Part shown: in pieces, positions 19,084 to 28,707 of the stretch
Layout: every line of letters begins with the position of its first letter
How positions within the stretch are numbered: the stretch's first letter is position 1
Assembly: GCF_017581965.1 (NCBI RefSeq)
Contig: NZ_JAGEVF010000006.1
Span: forward strand, 124,001-188,000
Direction: 5' to 3'
From: Winogradskyella pelagia
Lineage (GTDB): Bacteria > Bacteroidota > Bacteroidia > Flavobacteriales > Flavobacteriaceae
Length of the DNA stretch: 64,000 nt
The notes under the pieces: generated by a model
What the model saw: the letters and a program-made list of their open reading frames with translations, nothing else
What the model was told of the DNA's origin: nothing
Database searches by the model: none
Translations under genes and position numbers: made by a program

Positions 19084-19110
19084 CCAAAACCAGCACCAAA
19101 AACCATTGAA

Positions 19111-20139
19111 TTGAAATTCACAGCAGAACAAATAGCAGGTATTTTAGAAGGGACTATAGTTGGTGACCCTCAGGTAGAGGTCTCAAAACTTGCAAAAATC
19201 GAAGAAGGTATAAAAGGGTCTTTAACTTTTCTGGCAAATCCTAAGTATAAGCAATTTATTTACACCACCAATGCTTCCATTACCATCGTAAACTTAGATT
19301 TCGAGCCAGAGCAAGAACTAACTACAACACTCATTAAAGTAGAGGATGCTTATGGTGCTTTCACCAAGTTGTTAGAATATTATAACCAAATTAAGTTAAA
19401 TAAAACAGGAATTGAACAACCATCTTACATTTCAGATTCGGCTAAAATAGGAGCTGAACCATATATTGGAGCCTTCACCTATATAGGTAATAATGTAACC
19501 ATTGGAAACAACGTAAAAATATTCCCCAACTCCTATATAAGTGACAATGTTACCATTGGAGACAATACTTTTGTTTTTTCTGGAGGAAAGATATACTCTG
19601 ATTGTGTAATCGGTAATAATTGTGTCATTAATTCTGGTGCTATTATTGGAGCTGATGGTTTTGGTTTTGTACCGGATGAAAAAGGGGAATACTCCAAAGT
19701 ACCTCAGATAGGTAATGTAATAATAGAAGACTATGTAGATATTGGTGCAGGAACTACCATTGATCGCGCAACACTTGGCTCTACCGTTATTAGACGTGGT
19801 GTTAAACTAGATAATCAAATTCAAATTGCACATAATGTAGAGATAGGCAGAAATACGGTTATTGCTGCTCAAACAGGTATAGCTGGATCTACTAAAATTG
19901 GTGAAAATTGTCAAATAGGTGGTCAGGTCGGAATAGTTGGGCACATCACTATTGGCAACAACGTAAAAATCCAAGCGCAATCTGGCATTGGCAGAAATGT
20001 AAAAGATAATGAGGTGCTACAAGGTTCTCCAGCCTTAAATTATGGCGATTATAATAAGTCGTATGTCTACTTTAAGAATTTACCAAAGATTGTCAAAAAT
20101 ATAAACGAAATTGAAAAACGAGTAAATGGCAATAATTAA
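19111..20139 (+). CDS. lpxD: UDP-3-O-acylglucosamine N-acyltransferase
   Basis: LpxD transfers the second hydroxyacyl chain to UDP-3-O-acyl-glucosamine in lipid A synthesis. The product has an N-terminal uridine-binding domain (about 1-100, [13 protein letters not shown] and LTFLANPKY) and a left-handed beta-helix of hexapeptide repeats, with the catalytic-type His241 in [10 protein letters not shown]. The TTG at 19111 is chosen because it gives the usual start (M)KFTAEQIAG and a 342-residue length; the TTG at 19081 lies within a -7 promoter box. The gene overlaps lpxC-fabZ by 14 bp. Confidence 0.92.
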   Translation: MKFTAEQIAGILEGTIVGDPQVEVSKLAKIEEGIKGSLTFLANPKYKQFIYTTNASITIVNLDFEPEQELTTTLIKVEDAYGAFTKLLEYYNQIKLNKTGIEQPSYISDSAKIGAEPYIGAFTYIGNNVTIGNNVKIFPNSYISDNVTIGDNTFVFSGGKIYSDCVIGNNCVINSGAIIGADGFGFVPDEKGEYSKVPQIGNVIIEDYVDIGAGTTIDRATLGSTVIRRGVKLDNQIQIAHNVEIGRNTVIAAQTGIAGSTKIGENCQIGGQVGIVGHITIGNNVKIQAQSGIGRNVKDNEVLQGSPALNYGDYNKSYVYFKNLPKIVKNINEIEKRVNGNN

Positions 20140-21532
20140 AACGGAAACGAAACAAAAAACCATTAACAAGGAAGTCTCTCTTTCTGGTGTTGGATTGCAT
20201 ACGGGAGACCAAGTGAACTTAGTTTTTAAACCTGCAGACGAAAACACAGGCTTTATTTTTGAACGTACCGATTTAGAAGGTCGTCCTAAAATTGAAGCAG
20301 ATGCTAACTATGTAACTAACACACAAAGAGGAACTTGTTTAGAGAAAAATGGTGTCATTATACAAACATGTGAACATGTTTTAGCTGCGTTGGTTGGCTT
20401 AGATTTAGATAATGTAATTATTGAATTAGATGCCTCCGAACCTCCTATTATGGATGGTTCTTCTAAGTATTTTGTTGAAGAGCTCGAGAAGGCAGGCTTA
20501 GTAGAGCAAAGTGCATATAGAGAAGAGTATGAAGTAACCCAGATTGTTTCGTATTCTGATGAAGAAAGTGGTAGTGAAATTATTGTAATGCCATCTAACA
20601 CCTACCAAATAACTACTATGGTAGATTTTGGGACAAAGGTGTTGGGTACGCAAAATGCGACTATGAATGCAGTTTCTGAGTTTAAATCAGAAATTTCAAA
20701 TGCCAGGACGTTTAGTTTTTTGCATGAAATTGAAATGCTACTAGAACATGGGTTGATTAAAGGTGGTGATTTAAATAATGCCATTGTTTATGTAGATAAG
20801 GAATTGTCTCCAAAAACCATGGAAAAATTAAAGGTAGCATTTAACAAAGATAGTATTGCTGTAAAACCTAATGGTATTTTAGACAACCTAACCTTACACT
20901 ATCCAAATGAAGCTGCTAGGCACAAACTTTTAGACGTTGTTGGCGATTTGGCATTGATAGGTACCCGCATAAGAGGAAAGGTTATTGCTAATAAACCAGG
21001 ACATTTTGTAAACACCCAATTTGCAAAGAAAATGTCTAAGATAATTAAAAACGAAAGACGAAATTATGTACCAGAGGTAGATTTACATGCACAACCGGTT
21101 AAAGATGTAAATCAAATAATGGAAATGCTACCTCACAGGCCTCCATTTCTTCTAGTAGATAAAATCATGGAATTGTCTGATAAGCACGTTATTGGCGTAA
21201 AGAATGTGACCATGAACGAACCTTTTTTCGTTGGTCATTTTCCTGGAGCTCCGGTAATGCCAGGAGTGCTTCAAATTGAAGCAATGGCACAAACAGGTGG
21301 TATTTTAGTTCTGAGCACTGTGTCCGATCCAGAGAATTATCTAACGTATCTGCTCAAAATTGATAATGTAAGATACAAACATCAAGTTGTTCCTGGTGAC
21401 ACTCTTATTTTTAAATTAGATTTATTATCTCCAATTAGACGTGGTATTTGTCAAATGCTAGGTAGAGCGTATGCCAATGGCAAATTAGTCTCAGAAGCCG
21501 AAATTATGGCTCAAATCACTAAAGTAAAATAA
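20126..21532 (+). CDS. lpxC/fabZ: Fused LpxC deacetylase / FabZ 3-hydroxyacyl-ACP dehydratase
   Basis: Residues 1 to ~315 are LpxC, the zinc enzyme for the committed step of lipid A synthesis: [11 protein letters not shown], His84 in TCEHVLAAL, and His266 and Asp270 in HKLLDVVGD. Residues ~320-468 are FabZ, the fatty-acid dehydratase: [13 protein letters not shown], His371 in [12 protein letters not shown], and Glu385 in LQIEAMAQ. The fusion is characteristic of Bacteroidota and joins two activities competing for the hydroxyacyl pool. All catalytic residues of both parts are present. It lies between lpxD and lpxA with overlap or no gap. Confidence 0.96.
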   Translation: MAIIKTETKQKTINKEVSLSGVGLHTGDQVNLVFKPADENTGFIFERTDLEGRPKIEADANYVTNTQRGTCLEKNGVIIQTCEHVLAALVGLDLDNVIIELDASEPPIMDGSSKYFVEELEKAGLVEQSAYREEYEVTQIVSYSDEESGSEIIVMPSNTYQITTMVDFGTKVLGTQNATMNAVSEFKSEISNARTFSFLHEIEMLLEHGLIKGGDLNNAIVYVDKELSPKTMEKLKVAFNKDSIAVKPNGILDNLTLHYPNEAARHKLLDVVGDLALIGTRIRGKVIANKPGHFVNTQFAKKMSKIIKNERRNYVPEVDLHAQPVKDVNQIMEMLPHRPPFLLVDKIMELSDKHVIGVKNVTMNEPFFVGHFPGAPVMPGVLQIEAMAQTGGILVLSTVSDPENYLTYLLKIDNVRYKHQVVPGDTLIFKLDLLSPIRRGICQMLGRAYANGKLVSEAEIMAQITKVK

Positions 21533-21533
21533 T

Positions 21534-22319
21534 ATGAATCAACCTTTAGCATATGTTCACCCAGGTGCAAAAATTGCAAAAAACGTCGTAATAGAACCTT
21601 TTACAACAATTCATAATAATGTAAAAATAGGTGAGGGTACTTGGATCGGGAGTAATGTTACCATCATGGAAGGTGCAAGAATAGGTAAAAATTGTAATAT
21701 CTTTCCAGGGGCAGTTATTTCAGCTGTTCCGCAAGACTTAAAATATGATGATGAGGATACCACTGTAGAAATTGGTAATAATGTGACTATAAGAGAATGT
21801 GTTACCATCAATCGAGGTACGTCTGATAAAATGAAGACCGTAATTGGTGATAATTGCTTAATTATGGCTTATTGTCACATCGCACACGATTGTATAGTGG
21901 GTAGCAACTGTATTTTTTCAAATAACAGTACTTTAGCTGGTCATATCACTGTTGGTGACTACGTTGTGCTGGCAGGTATGACGGCAGTGCATCAATTCTG
22001 TTCCATAGGGAACCATGCGTTTGTAACTGGAGGTTCTTTGGTTAGAAAAGATGTACCTCCTTATGTTAAAGCAGCTAGAGAGCCATTATCTTACGTAGGT
22101 ATTAATTCCGTTGGGCTCAGAAGGCGTGGTTTTTCAACAGAAAAAATACGGGAGATTCAAAGTATATACAGAATACTCTATCAAAAGAATTACAACAACA
22201 CCCAAGCCTCTGAAATTATAGAAGCAGAAATGGAAGCTACACCAGAGCGTGATGAAATTTTGCAGTTTATAAAGAATTCACATAGAGGTATTATGAAGGG
22301 ATATTTTAAATCAAATTAA
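21534..22319 (+). CDS. lpxA: Acyl-ACP-UDP-N-acetylglucosamine O-acyltransferase
   Basis: LpxA attaches the first hydroxyacyl chain to UDP-GlcNAc. The 261-residue length is typical. It starts with hexapeptide repeats (LAYVHPGAKIAKNVVIEPFT), has AVPQDLKYDDEDTTVEIGNN and the catalytic-type His118 in HIAHDCIVGSNC, and ends in a short helical domain. It follows lpxC-fabZ with a 1-bp gap, so the three lipid A genes are one operon. It acts in the cytoplasm as a trimer. Confidence 0.96.
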   Translation: MNQPLAYVHPGAKIAKNVVIEPFTTIHNNVKIGEGTWIGSNVTIMEGARIGKNCNIFPGAVISAVPQDLKYDDEDTTVEIGNNVTIRECVTINRGTSDKMKTVIGDNCLIMAYCHIAHDCIVGSNCIFSNNSTLAGHITVGDYVVLAGMTAVHQFCSIGNHAFVTGGSLVRKDVPPYVKAAREPLSYVGINSVGLRRRGFSTEKIREIQSIYRILYQKNYNNTQASEIIEAEMEATPERDEILQFIKNSHRGIMKGYFKSN

Positions 22320-22330
22320 AATCTTACTAA

Positions 22331-22897
22331 ATGGCAAGTACATCAGATATTAGAAATGGATTATGTATAAGATATAACCATGACATATATAAAATTATAG
22401 AATTTTTACACGTAAAACCAGGTAAAGGACCCGCTTTTGTGAGAACGAAATTAAAAAGTGTCACGACAGGTAAGGTTATAGACAACACCTTCTCGGCAGG
22501 TCATAAGATTGACGATGTTAGGGTAGAGACACATAAGTTCCAATATCTTTATACCGATGGTGAATTTTATCACTTTATGAATGAAGCAGATTATACTCAA
22601 ATTCGTTTATTGGAAGCGGCTTTAGACCGTCCTGATTTAATGAAGGAAGGAGAGGTCGTCACCATACTTATTAATACCGAAGACAATATGCCGCTATCGG
22701 TTGAGATGCCAGCCAGTGTAATACTAGAGGTAACATCAACAGAACCTGGTGTAAAGGGTAATACAGCTACAAATGCCACTAAACCCGCTACAGTTGAAAC
22801 AGGTGCTGAAGTGAACGTGCCCTTATTTATAAACGAAGGTGACAAGATTAAGATTGAAACCGAAAAAGGCACCTATAAAGAGAGAATTAAAGAGTAA
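22331..22897 (+). CDS. efp: Elongation factor P
   Basis: EF-P rescues ribosomes stalled at proline stretches. The 188-residue product has the three beta-barrel layout of EF-P, and the tip loop HVKPGKGPAF carries Lys32, the residue modified in many EF-Ps. The C-terminal barrel ends GDKIKIETEKGTYKERIKE. The gene is 11 bp after lpxA and probably belongs to the same transcript, a common Bacteroidota arrangement. Confidence 0.97.
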   Translation: MASTSDIRNGLCIRYNHDIYKIIEFLHVKPGKGPAFVRTKLKSVTTGKVIDNTFSAGHKIDDVRVETHKFQYLYTDGEFYHFMNEADYTQIRLLEAALDRPDLMKEGEVVTILINTEDNMPLSVEMPASVILEVTSTEPGVKGNTATNATKPATVETGAEVNVPLFINEGDKIKIETEKGTYKERIKE

Positions 22898-22933
22898 ACT
22901 CGCTTAAAATTTCTTTTTAAAAATTGATATTTC

Positions 22934-23887
22934 ATGAAATTTCCTAAACCGCAAACGCTACAACAAATAGCGGAAATAATTAATGCTGAATACGTTGGTG
23001 AAGCTAATTTTCCTATTTTAGGTATGAACGAAATTCATGTTGTTGAGCCTGGAGATATTGTTTTTGTAGATCACCCAAAATATTACGACAAAGCATTAAA
23101 TTCTGAGGCTACGATTGTATTGATAAATAAAAAAGTGGATTGTCCAGAAGGGAAAGCCTTATTAATTTCGGAGGATCCGTTTAGTGATTTTAATGTTTTA
23201 ACCACTCATTTCAAACCTTTCCAGCCTGCTTCAGCGGCATTAGCTGAGACTGCGAAAGTTGGAAAAAATACTGTTATTCAACCTAACTCTTTTATAGGAA
23301 ACAATGTCTTGATTGGTCAAAACTGCATTATTCATTCAAACGTTAGTATTTATGATAATACGGTTATTGGTGACAACGTAGAAATACATGCAGGAAGTGT
23401 CCTAGGCGCGAGTGCATTCTATTATAAAAATAGACCAGAAGGATTTGATCAATTAAAATCTGGAGGACGAGTCGTAATTGAAGACCAGGTTCATATTGGT
23501 GCATGTTGCACCATTGACAGAGGTGTTTCAGGCGATACTACCATAAAAGAAGGAAGTAAACTTGATAATCAAATTCAAATTGGGCATGATACCGTTATTG
23601 GAAAAAAGTGTCTTATTGCTTCACAAGTAGGAATTGCGGGATGTGTTGTAGTTGAAGATGAAGTAACTATTTGGGGACAAGTCGGAATAACAAGTGGGAT
23701 AACCATTGGAGCAAAAGCCGTTATTTCTGCACAATCTGGCGTAAGTAAATCTTTAGCAGGCGGAAAACACTATTTTGGTACACCAGCTGAAGATTTTAGA
23801 AGTAAGTACAAAGAAATTGCTTCAATAAAACAAATTCCCGAAATACTAGAAACGCTAAAGGCGTTAGAAAAAGATAAAAAAGATTGA
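22934..23887 (+). CDS. LpxD-like N-acyltransferase paralogue
   Basis: The 317-residue protein has the LpxD layout: an N-terminal domain (about 1-95, PKPQTLQQIAEIINAEYVGE and DIVFVDHPKYYDKAL) and a hexapeptide-repeat beta-helix with IDRGVSGDTTIKEGSKLDNQIQ split over two turns and a conserved His in IQIGHDTVIG. It differs from the lpxD at 19111: the first domain is shorter and more divergent, and SAFYYKNRPEGFDQL replaces the [15 protein letters not shown] block. It may be a second acyltransferase with another chain preference or a different nucleotide-sugar substrate. It is 36 bp downstream of efp. Confidence 0.8.
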   Translation: MKFPKPQTLQQIAEIINAEYVGEANFPILGMNEIHVVEPGDIVFVDHPKYYDKALNSEATIVLINKKVDCPEGKALLISEDPFSDFNVLTTHFKPFQPASAALAETAKVGKNTVIQPNSFIGNNVLIGQNCIIHSNVSIYDNTVIGDNVEIHAGSVLGASAFYYKNRPEGFDQLKSGGRVVIEDQVHIGACCTIDRGVSGDTTIKEGSKLDNQIQIGHDTVIGKKCLIASQVGIAGCVVVEDEVTIWGQVGITSGITIGAKAVISAQSGVSKSLAGGKHYFGTPAEDFRSKYKEIASIKQIPEILETLKALEKDKKD

Positions 23888-23916
23888 GGTCTATCTTCAA
23901 AAGACTTTAAAAGTAT

Positions 23917-23924
23917 TATTTTTG
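23917..23924 (+). promoter_or_regulatory. Candidate -7 promoter element (TATTTTTG) before sucD
   Basis: TATTTTTG followed by CATCG is an exact TAnnTTTG match, 35 bp upstream of the sucD ATG. No TTG was seen at 17-23 bp upstream, so the -33 element is weak or absent. Confidence 0.45.
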
Positions 23925-23959
23925 CATCGTTTTAAAAATCTATTATAACAAGCTTAATA

Positions 23960-24832
23960 ATGAGTGTACTAGTTAATAAAAATTCAAACATAATCGTTCA
24001 AGGTTTTACAGGTAGCGAGGGAACTTTCCATGCTGGCCAAATGATAGAATATGGCACAAATGTAGTAGGAGGGGTAACACCCGGTAAAGGTGGCCAAACA
24101 CATTTAGATAAGCCCGTGTTTAATACAGTGTCCGAGGCCGTCGAAAAAGTTGGGGCAGACACTACAATAATATTTGTTCCACCTGCTTTTGCTGCAGATG
24201 CCATAATGGAGGCTGCAGATGCTGGTATTAAGGTAATAATAACGATAACCGAAGGAATACCTGTTGCAGACATGATTAAAGCCTATGACTATATTCAGGA
24301 CAAAGATTGTAGACTAATTGGTCCTAATTGTCCAGGTGTTATTACGCCGGGAGAAGCCAAGGTTGGTATTATGCCAGGTTTTGTATTTAAAAAAGGTAAA
24401 GTCGGTATCGTATCTAAATCAGGTACCTTAACATACGAAGCAGCCGACCAAGTTGTAAAACAGGGTCTTGGAATCACTACAGCTATTGGTATTGGAGGAG
24501 ACCCAATTATAGGAACAACGACCAAAGAAGCGGTTGAGCTTTTAATCAATGACCCAGAGACGGAAGCGGTTGTTATGATTGGTGAAATCGGAGGACAATT
24601 AGAGGCTGATGCTGCAAATTGGTATAAAGAAAGTGGAAGCTCTAAGCCTATCGTTGGTTTTATTGCTGGCGAAACAGCACCTGCTGGTAGAACAATGGGA
24701 CATGCAGGAGCAATCGTTGGAGGAAGTGATGATACAGCCCAAGCCAAAAAGAAAATCATGAAGGCTTGTGGTATACACGTAGTGGACTCACCTGCAGAAA
24801 TAGGTAAAAAAGTCTTAGAAGTATTGAATTAG
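23960..24832 (+). CDS. sucD: Succinyl-CoA ligase, alpha subunit
   Basis: The alpha subunit forms phosphohistidine and binds CoA in the substrate-level phosphorylation step of the TCA cycle. The 290-residue sequence has the CoA-binding [20 protein letters not shown] region, [30 protein letters not shown], and the active-site His248 in [13 protein letters not shown]. The beta subunit gene is not in the window. It has its own candidate promoter and a strong terminator directly after it. Confidence 0.97.
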   Translation: MSVLVNKNSNIIVQGFTGSEGTFHAGQMIEYGTNVVGGVTPGKGGQTHLDKPVFNTVSEAVEKVGADTTIIFVPPAFAADAIMEAADAGIKVIITITEGIPVADMIKAYDYIQDKDCRLIGPNCPGVITPGEAKVGIMPGFVFKKGKVGIVSKSGTLTYEAADQVVKQGLGITTAIGIGGDPIIGTTTKEAVELLINDPETEAVVMIGEIGGQLEADAANWYKESGSSKPIVGFIAGETAPAGRTMGHAGAIVGGSDDTAQAKKKIMKACGIHVVDSPAEIGKKVLEVLN

Positions 24833-24854
24833 TAGACAGTTTACATAAACTGTT

Positions 24855-24890
24855 AAAAACCTCTCAAAATCTTGTGAGGTTTTTTTATTT
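24855..24890 (+). terminator. Rho-independent terminator after sucD
   Basis: AAAAACCTC at 24855-24863 pairs with GAGGTTTTT at 24876-24884, with a further CAA/TTG pairing inside the loop after one mismatch. The 3' side continues as a run of seven T. It begins 22 bp after the sucD stop. Confidence 0.8.
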
Positions 24891-24925
24891 CATGCAATTT
24901 GTAAAAGCTATATTTGATAGCATTG

Positions 24926-24933
24926 TAGTTTTG
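24926..24933 (+). promoter_or_regulatory. Candidate -7 promoter element (TAGTTTTG) before fabG
   Basis: TAGTTTTG matches TAnnTTTG and lies 28 bp upstream of the fabG ATG. A second match, TATATTTG, lies at 24909-24916. Either could serve; neither has a TTG box at the usual 17-23 bp. Confidence 0.35.
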
Positions 24934-24961
24934 AATAAACGACTACCTGAATTTTTATAAT

Positions 24962-25708
24962 ATGAAACTATTAGAAGGAAAAACCGCTATTATTACAGGC
25001 GCTAGTAGAGGAATAGGAAGGGGTATTGCCCGAGTATTTGCCCAACATGGCGCAAATGTAGCTTTTACCTTTAGTTCGTCTGTAGATGCTGCAAACGCTT
25101 TAGAAAATGAACTTAATTCAAAAGGTATTAAGGCTAAGGGATATCAAAGTAATGCTGCAAGTTTTGATGAAGCACAAAAACTCGCAGAAGATGTTCTAGC
25201 TGAATTTGGAAGTATTGATATCCTAGTAAATAATGCTGGTATTACAAAAGATAATTTACTAATGCGAATGGGCGAAGAGGACTTCGATAAAGTGATTGAG
25301 GTTAATCTTAAGTCTGTTTTTAATATGACAAAAGCCGTTCAGCGTACTATGCTAAAACAACGCAAAGGCTCCATAATCAATATGAGTTCTGTTGTTGGCG
25401 TAAAGGGTAATGCCGGACAAACCAATTATGCCGCGTCAAAAGCAGGAATAATTGGTTTTTCTAAGTCTGTAGCTTTAGAGTTAGGGTCACGCAACATTAG
25501 AAGCAATGTTATTGCTCCTGGATTTATTGAAACTGAAATGACAGCCAAATTGGATGAAGAGACTGTAAAAGGTTGGAGAGCTGCAATACCACTAAAACGA
25601 GGTGGTAGTCCAGAGGACATCGCTAATGCATGCGTATTTTTGGCAAGTGATTTAAGTGCTTATGTCACAGGCCAAACATTAAATGTTGATGGCGGAATGT
25701 TAACTTAA
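24962..25708 (+). CDS. fabG: 3-oxoacyl-ACP reductase
   Basis: FabG reduces 3-oxoacyl-ACP with NADPH in fatty-acid elongation. The 248-residue SDR has the cofactor motif TGASRGIGRGIA, the NNAG motif, and the catalytic set Ser143, Tyr156 and Lys160 (MSSVVG and YAASKAG). The end, ASDLSAYVTGQTLNVDGGM, is typical of FabG. It is a stand-alone copy 20 bp before the VWA-like gene; other fab genes are not adjacent. Confidence 0.92.
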   Translation: MKLLEGKTAIITGASRGIGRGIARVFAQHGANVAFTFSSSVDAANALENELNSKGIKAKGYQSNAASFDEAQKLAEDVLAEFGSIDILVNNAGITKDNLLMRMGEEDFDKVIEVNLKSVFNMTKAVQRTMLKQRKGSIINMSSVVGVKGNAGQTNYAASKAGIIGFSKSVALELGSRNIRSNVIAPGFIETEMTAKLDEETVKGWRAAIPLKRGGSPEDIANACVFLASDLSAYVTGQTLNVDGGMLT

Positions 25709-25727
25709 TTACATTATAGTTGCATTA

Positions 25728-27764
25728 ATGCAAACTGAAACTATAGCATATGTATGTTTGGCTGGTATAACAGCGCTTTTAATAGCGCTGTTTCAATATA
25801 TATATAAATCTAAACTACGCGCTCCGCTAAAATATAGTTTATTTGCCGCTAGGGCAATAACGCTCTTTGTAATAGGCCTTCTTTTAATTAATCCAAAGTT
25901 TGAGTCCTTAACATTATTCAATGAGAAACCTAATCTAGTGTTGGCAATAGACAATTCTCAGTCTATTAAGTACTTAAATCAAACTAAGAATGCAATTGAT
26001 GCGCTGGACAAATTAAAATCTAACCCCAAATTAAATGAACGATTCAATATTGAGACCTATACATTTGGTAAGGAGCTCAACTTAATAGATAGTATCACTT
26101 TTAGTGAAGGGCAATCTAATATTGAAAAGTCTTTACAACGGATAGGTGAAATTTATAAAGGTTCCGTGACGCCTATTCTATTATTGTCTGACGGTAACCA
26201 AACCTTAGGTATAGATTATAGTAATAGGGCATCCAAAATTAAACAACCTATTTATCCCATAATATTGGGAGATTCTACATTATACGCAGATTTAAGTATT
26301 AAACAGTTAAATGTAAATAGGTTTGCGTTTCTAAAAAATCGATTCCCTGTAGAGGCTATTCTCAATTATACGGGTAAGGAAACCGTGAATAGTGAGTTTA
26401 GAATAAAATCAGGTGATCAAATACTATTTAAAAGAGCAGTTCAGTTTAGTCCGTCTAAATCCTCAGTAATTATTTCTACAGATTTATCGGCAACCAAAGT
26501 TGGTGTTAAATCGTTTAAAGCTGAATTAGTGCCAATGAATCAAGAGAAGAATAAAAACAATAACACTAAAAATTTTGGAATAGAAATTATCGACCAAAAA
26601 ACAAATATTGCCATTATTTCAGAGCGCTTGCATCCAGATTTAGGAGTTCTTAAAAAAGCGATTGAAAGTAATGAGCAACGGACCGTATCAATTGTTACTC
26701 CGAAAGATTATATAACCAGAGGCGAGGATTTTCAATTGATTATATTATATCAACCAAATAGAGCCTTTAACACTGCTATAGAACAAATCAACAAACAAAA
26801 AAACAATGTCTTTTTCATTACGGGAGATACAACAGATTGGGTTTATTTAAATCAGATTCAAGATAATTTTAAACAGGCAGTTACCAACCAAACAGAGAGC
26901 TATCAAGCGTCTCTGAACAGAAATTACGGCAACTTTATAGTTGAGGATATCAATTTTAGTAATTTACCGCCGTTAAAATCTGAGTTTGGTGAATTTGGGA
27001 TTAATCGGCCGCATGATATTCTATTGTATAAAACCATCAATGGCATTAATACAGAATTAATTATGTTAGCTACGTTTGAAACCGAAAACACCAAACGAGC
27101 TATTTTAAATGGTGAGGATATATGGCGATGGCGGGCACAGAGTTATTTAGAAAACAAATCGTTTGAAAACTTCGATAACTTCATAAATAAATTAATTCAG
27201 TATTTAAGTTCAACAAAAAGACGTAACCGTCTGCAAATAGATTATCAATCATTTTACAACGGTAACGAGGATATAGTTATTAGCGCTCAATTTTTTAATA
27301 AGAGTTATGAGTTTGATGGTAATTCTGCACTAATCTTAGACTTAAAACCCCAAGCAGAAAATAGTGAAGTAAGACAGTTTCCTTTATTGGTTACTAATGG
27401 AAACTATAGGGCAGATTTAACAGGTTTGAAACCAGGTAAATATAATTTTACAGTACGTCATAGCACTGAATCAATTGCGGCTTCTGGAGTCTTTGAAGTT
27501 TTAGATTATAATGTAGAAAAGCAATTTCTCAATGCAGATTTATCTAAACTAAAACGCTTAGGAGAATTAAGTGCAGGTAATACATATTTTACAAATAATA
27601 TCGACGGACTTATTAACAATTTATTAGGAGATTCTCGCTACAGCATAGTGCAAAAAAGCACTAAAAATATCGTACCTTTGATAGATATAAAATTCCTGCT
27701 CGGTTTAATAGCTTTAAGCTTGTTTTTAGAGTGGTTTGTAAGAAAGTATCACGGATTAATTTAA
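25728..27764 (+). CDS. VWA-like membrane protein of unknown function
   Basis: The 678-residue protein has two N-terminal membrane helices (about 5-25 and 38-55) and one at the C-terminus (about 650-666). The large domain between them starts with AIDNSQSIK, an Asp75-x-Ser77-x-Ser79 MIDAS-type motif, with LLLSDGNQT (Asp155) as a further metal-site element. This is the architecture of BatA/BatB-like or aerotolerance-type proteins seen widely in Bacteroidota. Beta-rich segments follow up to the last helix. The function is unknown. It lies between fabG (20 bp) and the SPFH gene (10 bp), suggesting co-transcription. Confidence 0.75.
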   Translation: MQTETIAYVCLAGITALLIALFQYIYKSKLRAPLKYSLFAARAITLFVIGLLLINPKFESLTLFNEKPNLVLAIDNSQSIKYLNQTKNAIDALDKLKSNPKLNERFNIETYTFGKELNLIDSITFSEGQSNIEKSLQRIGEIYKGSVTPILLLSDGNQTLGIDYSNRASKIKQPIYPIILGDSTLYADLSIKQLNVNRFAFLKNRFPVEAILNYTGKETVNSEFRIKSGDQILFKRAVQFSPSKSSVIISTDLSATKVGVKSFKAELVPMNQEKNKNNNTKNFGIEIIDQKTNIAIISERLHPDLGVLKKAIESNEQRTVSIVTPKDYITRGEDFQLIILYQPNRAFNTAIEQINKQKNNVFFITGDTTDWVYLNQIQDNFKQAVTNQTESYQASLNRNYGNFIVEDINFSNLPPLKSEFGEFGINRPHDILLYKTINGINTELIMLATFETENTKRAILNGEDIWRWRAQSYLENKSFENFDNFINKLIQYLSSTKRRNRLQIDYQSFYNGNEDIVISAQFFNKSYEFDGNSALILDLKPQAENSEVRQFPLLVTNGNYRADLTGLKPGKYNFTVRHSTESIAASGVFEVLDYNVEKQFLNADLSKLKRLGELSAGNTYFTNNIDGLINNLLGDSRYSIVQKSTKNIVPLIDIKFLLGLIALSLFLEWFVRKYHGLI

Positions 27765-27774
27765 ATGTATTATT

Positions 27775-28590
27775 ATGGAAAAACTACCAAAAATTGGATT
27801 ACCAATATTAATTGTAATTATTTTTTTAATTATTGTAATAGCAAAATCAGCTGTAACTATAGATTCTGGTGAGGCAGGTGTTTTATTTAGAACATTCGGT
27901 GAGGGTGTTGTTATCGATGAACCACCATTAGCTGAAGGGTTCCATATTGTAGCACCATGGAACAAGGTTTATGTCTATGAGGTAAGAAGACAAGAGATTT
28001 TTGAAAAAATGAAAGTGCTATCATCTAATGGTCTTGATATTCAATTAGATGCGTCTATTTGGTATCAACCAGACCAAGCCAATCTAGGAAGATTACACCA
28101 AGAAATCGGTGAGAATTATTTAAATCGAATTATTCTGCCAACAATGCGTTCAGCAGCTCGTAGCGTTGTAGGACGTTACACGCCAGAGCAGTTATATTCT
28201 AGTAAGAGAGATGCTATTCAAGCAGAAATATTTGAAGAAACTAAGAAAATTGTAGATAATCAGTTCATCATGATTGATGAAATATTAGTTAGAGATGTAA
28301 CACTGCCACCGACAATTAAAGATGCTATTGAGAGAAAGCTAAAACAAGAGCAAGAATCGTTAGAATATGAGTTTAGACTAGTAACTGCTGAGAAAGAGGC
28401 TGAAAGGCAAATTATAGAAGCGAAAGGTAAAGCAGATGCAAACCGTATTCTAAGTGCCTCCCTTACAGATAAAATCCTTCAAGACAAAGGTATTGAAGCC
28501 ACCAATAAATTAGCAGAATCACCTAATAGCAAAGTCGTTATTATTGGCTCTGGAGAAAGCGGAATGCCAATTATTTTAGGTAATCAATAA
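27775..28590 (+). CDS. Prohibitin-family SPFH-domain membrane protein
   Basis: The 271-residue protein has one N-terminal membrane helix (about 6-26) followed by an SPFH/band-7 domain (IDSGEAGVLFRTFGEGVV, GFHIVAPWNKVYVYEVRRQE, LDASIWYQ, RSAARSVVGRYTPEQLY) and a charged coiled-coil region (about 190-230). Such proteins assemble into large membrane rings and often modulate FtsH-type proteases or membrane organisation. No protease gene is adjacent here. It is 10 bp downstream of the VWA-like gene. Confidence 0.9.
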   Translation: MEKLPKIGLPILIVIIFLIIVIAKSAVTIDSGEAGVLFRTFGEGVVIDEPPLAEGFHIVAPWNKVYVYEVRRQEIFEKMKVLSSNGLDIQLDASIWYQPDQANLGRLHQEIGENYLNRIILPTMRSAARSVVGRYTPEQLYSSKRDAIQAEIFEETKKIVDNQFIMIDEILVRDVTLPPTIKDAIERKLKQEQESLEYEFRLVTAEKEAERQIIEAKGKADANRILSASLTDKILQDKGIEATNKLAESPNSKVVIIGSGESGMPIILGNQ

Positions 28591-28653
28591 AAGTTTGTTA
28601 AAGACTTGGAATTATAAATTATTTTTTTGAAAATTTGTGTAATTAGTTGCGAA

Positions 28654-28707
28654 ATGAAAATTCATCTACATCATCATTTATATACTTGCCATCAAGCGAG
28701 CTTATGA
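28654..28707 (+). CDS. Histidine-rich leader peptide of the his operon
   Basis: A 17-codon frame, MKIHLHHHLYTCHQASL, contains five histidines, three of them consecutive. It ends with TGA 27 bp before the attenuator hairpin and 98 bp before hisG. This density of the codon for the operon's own end product is the classical signature of transcription attenuation by ribosome stalling. It was found by reading the leader directly. Confidence 0.8.
   Translation: MKIHLHHHLYTCHQASL

Noticed and set aside
19081..19110. TTG at 19081 as the lpxD start
   Set aside because: It overlaps a TATTTTTG -7 promoter box and adds residues not typical of LpxD; TTG 19111 gives the usual N-terminus.
24295..24759. 154-codon open frame antisense to sucD
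   Set aside because: It lies entirely within a conserved gene, and its residue bias (Pro, Ser, Ile) is that of a reverse-frame shadow.
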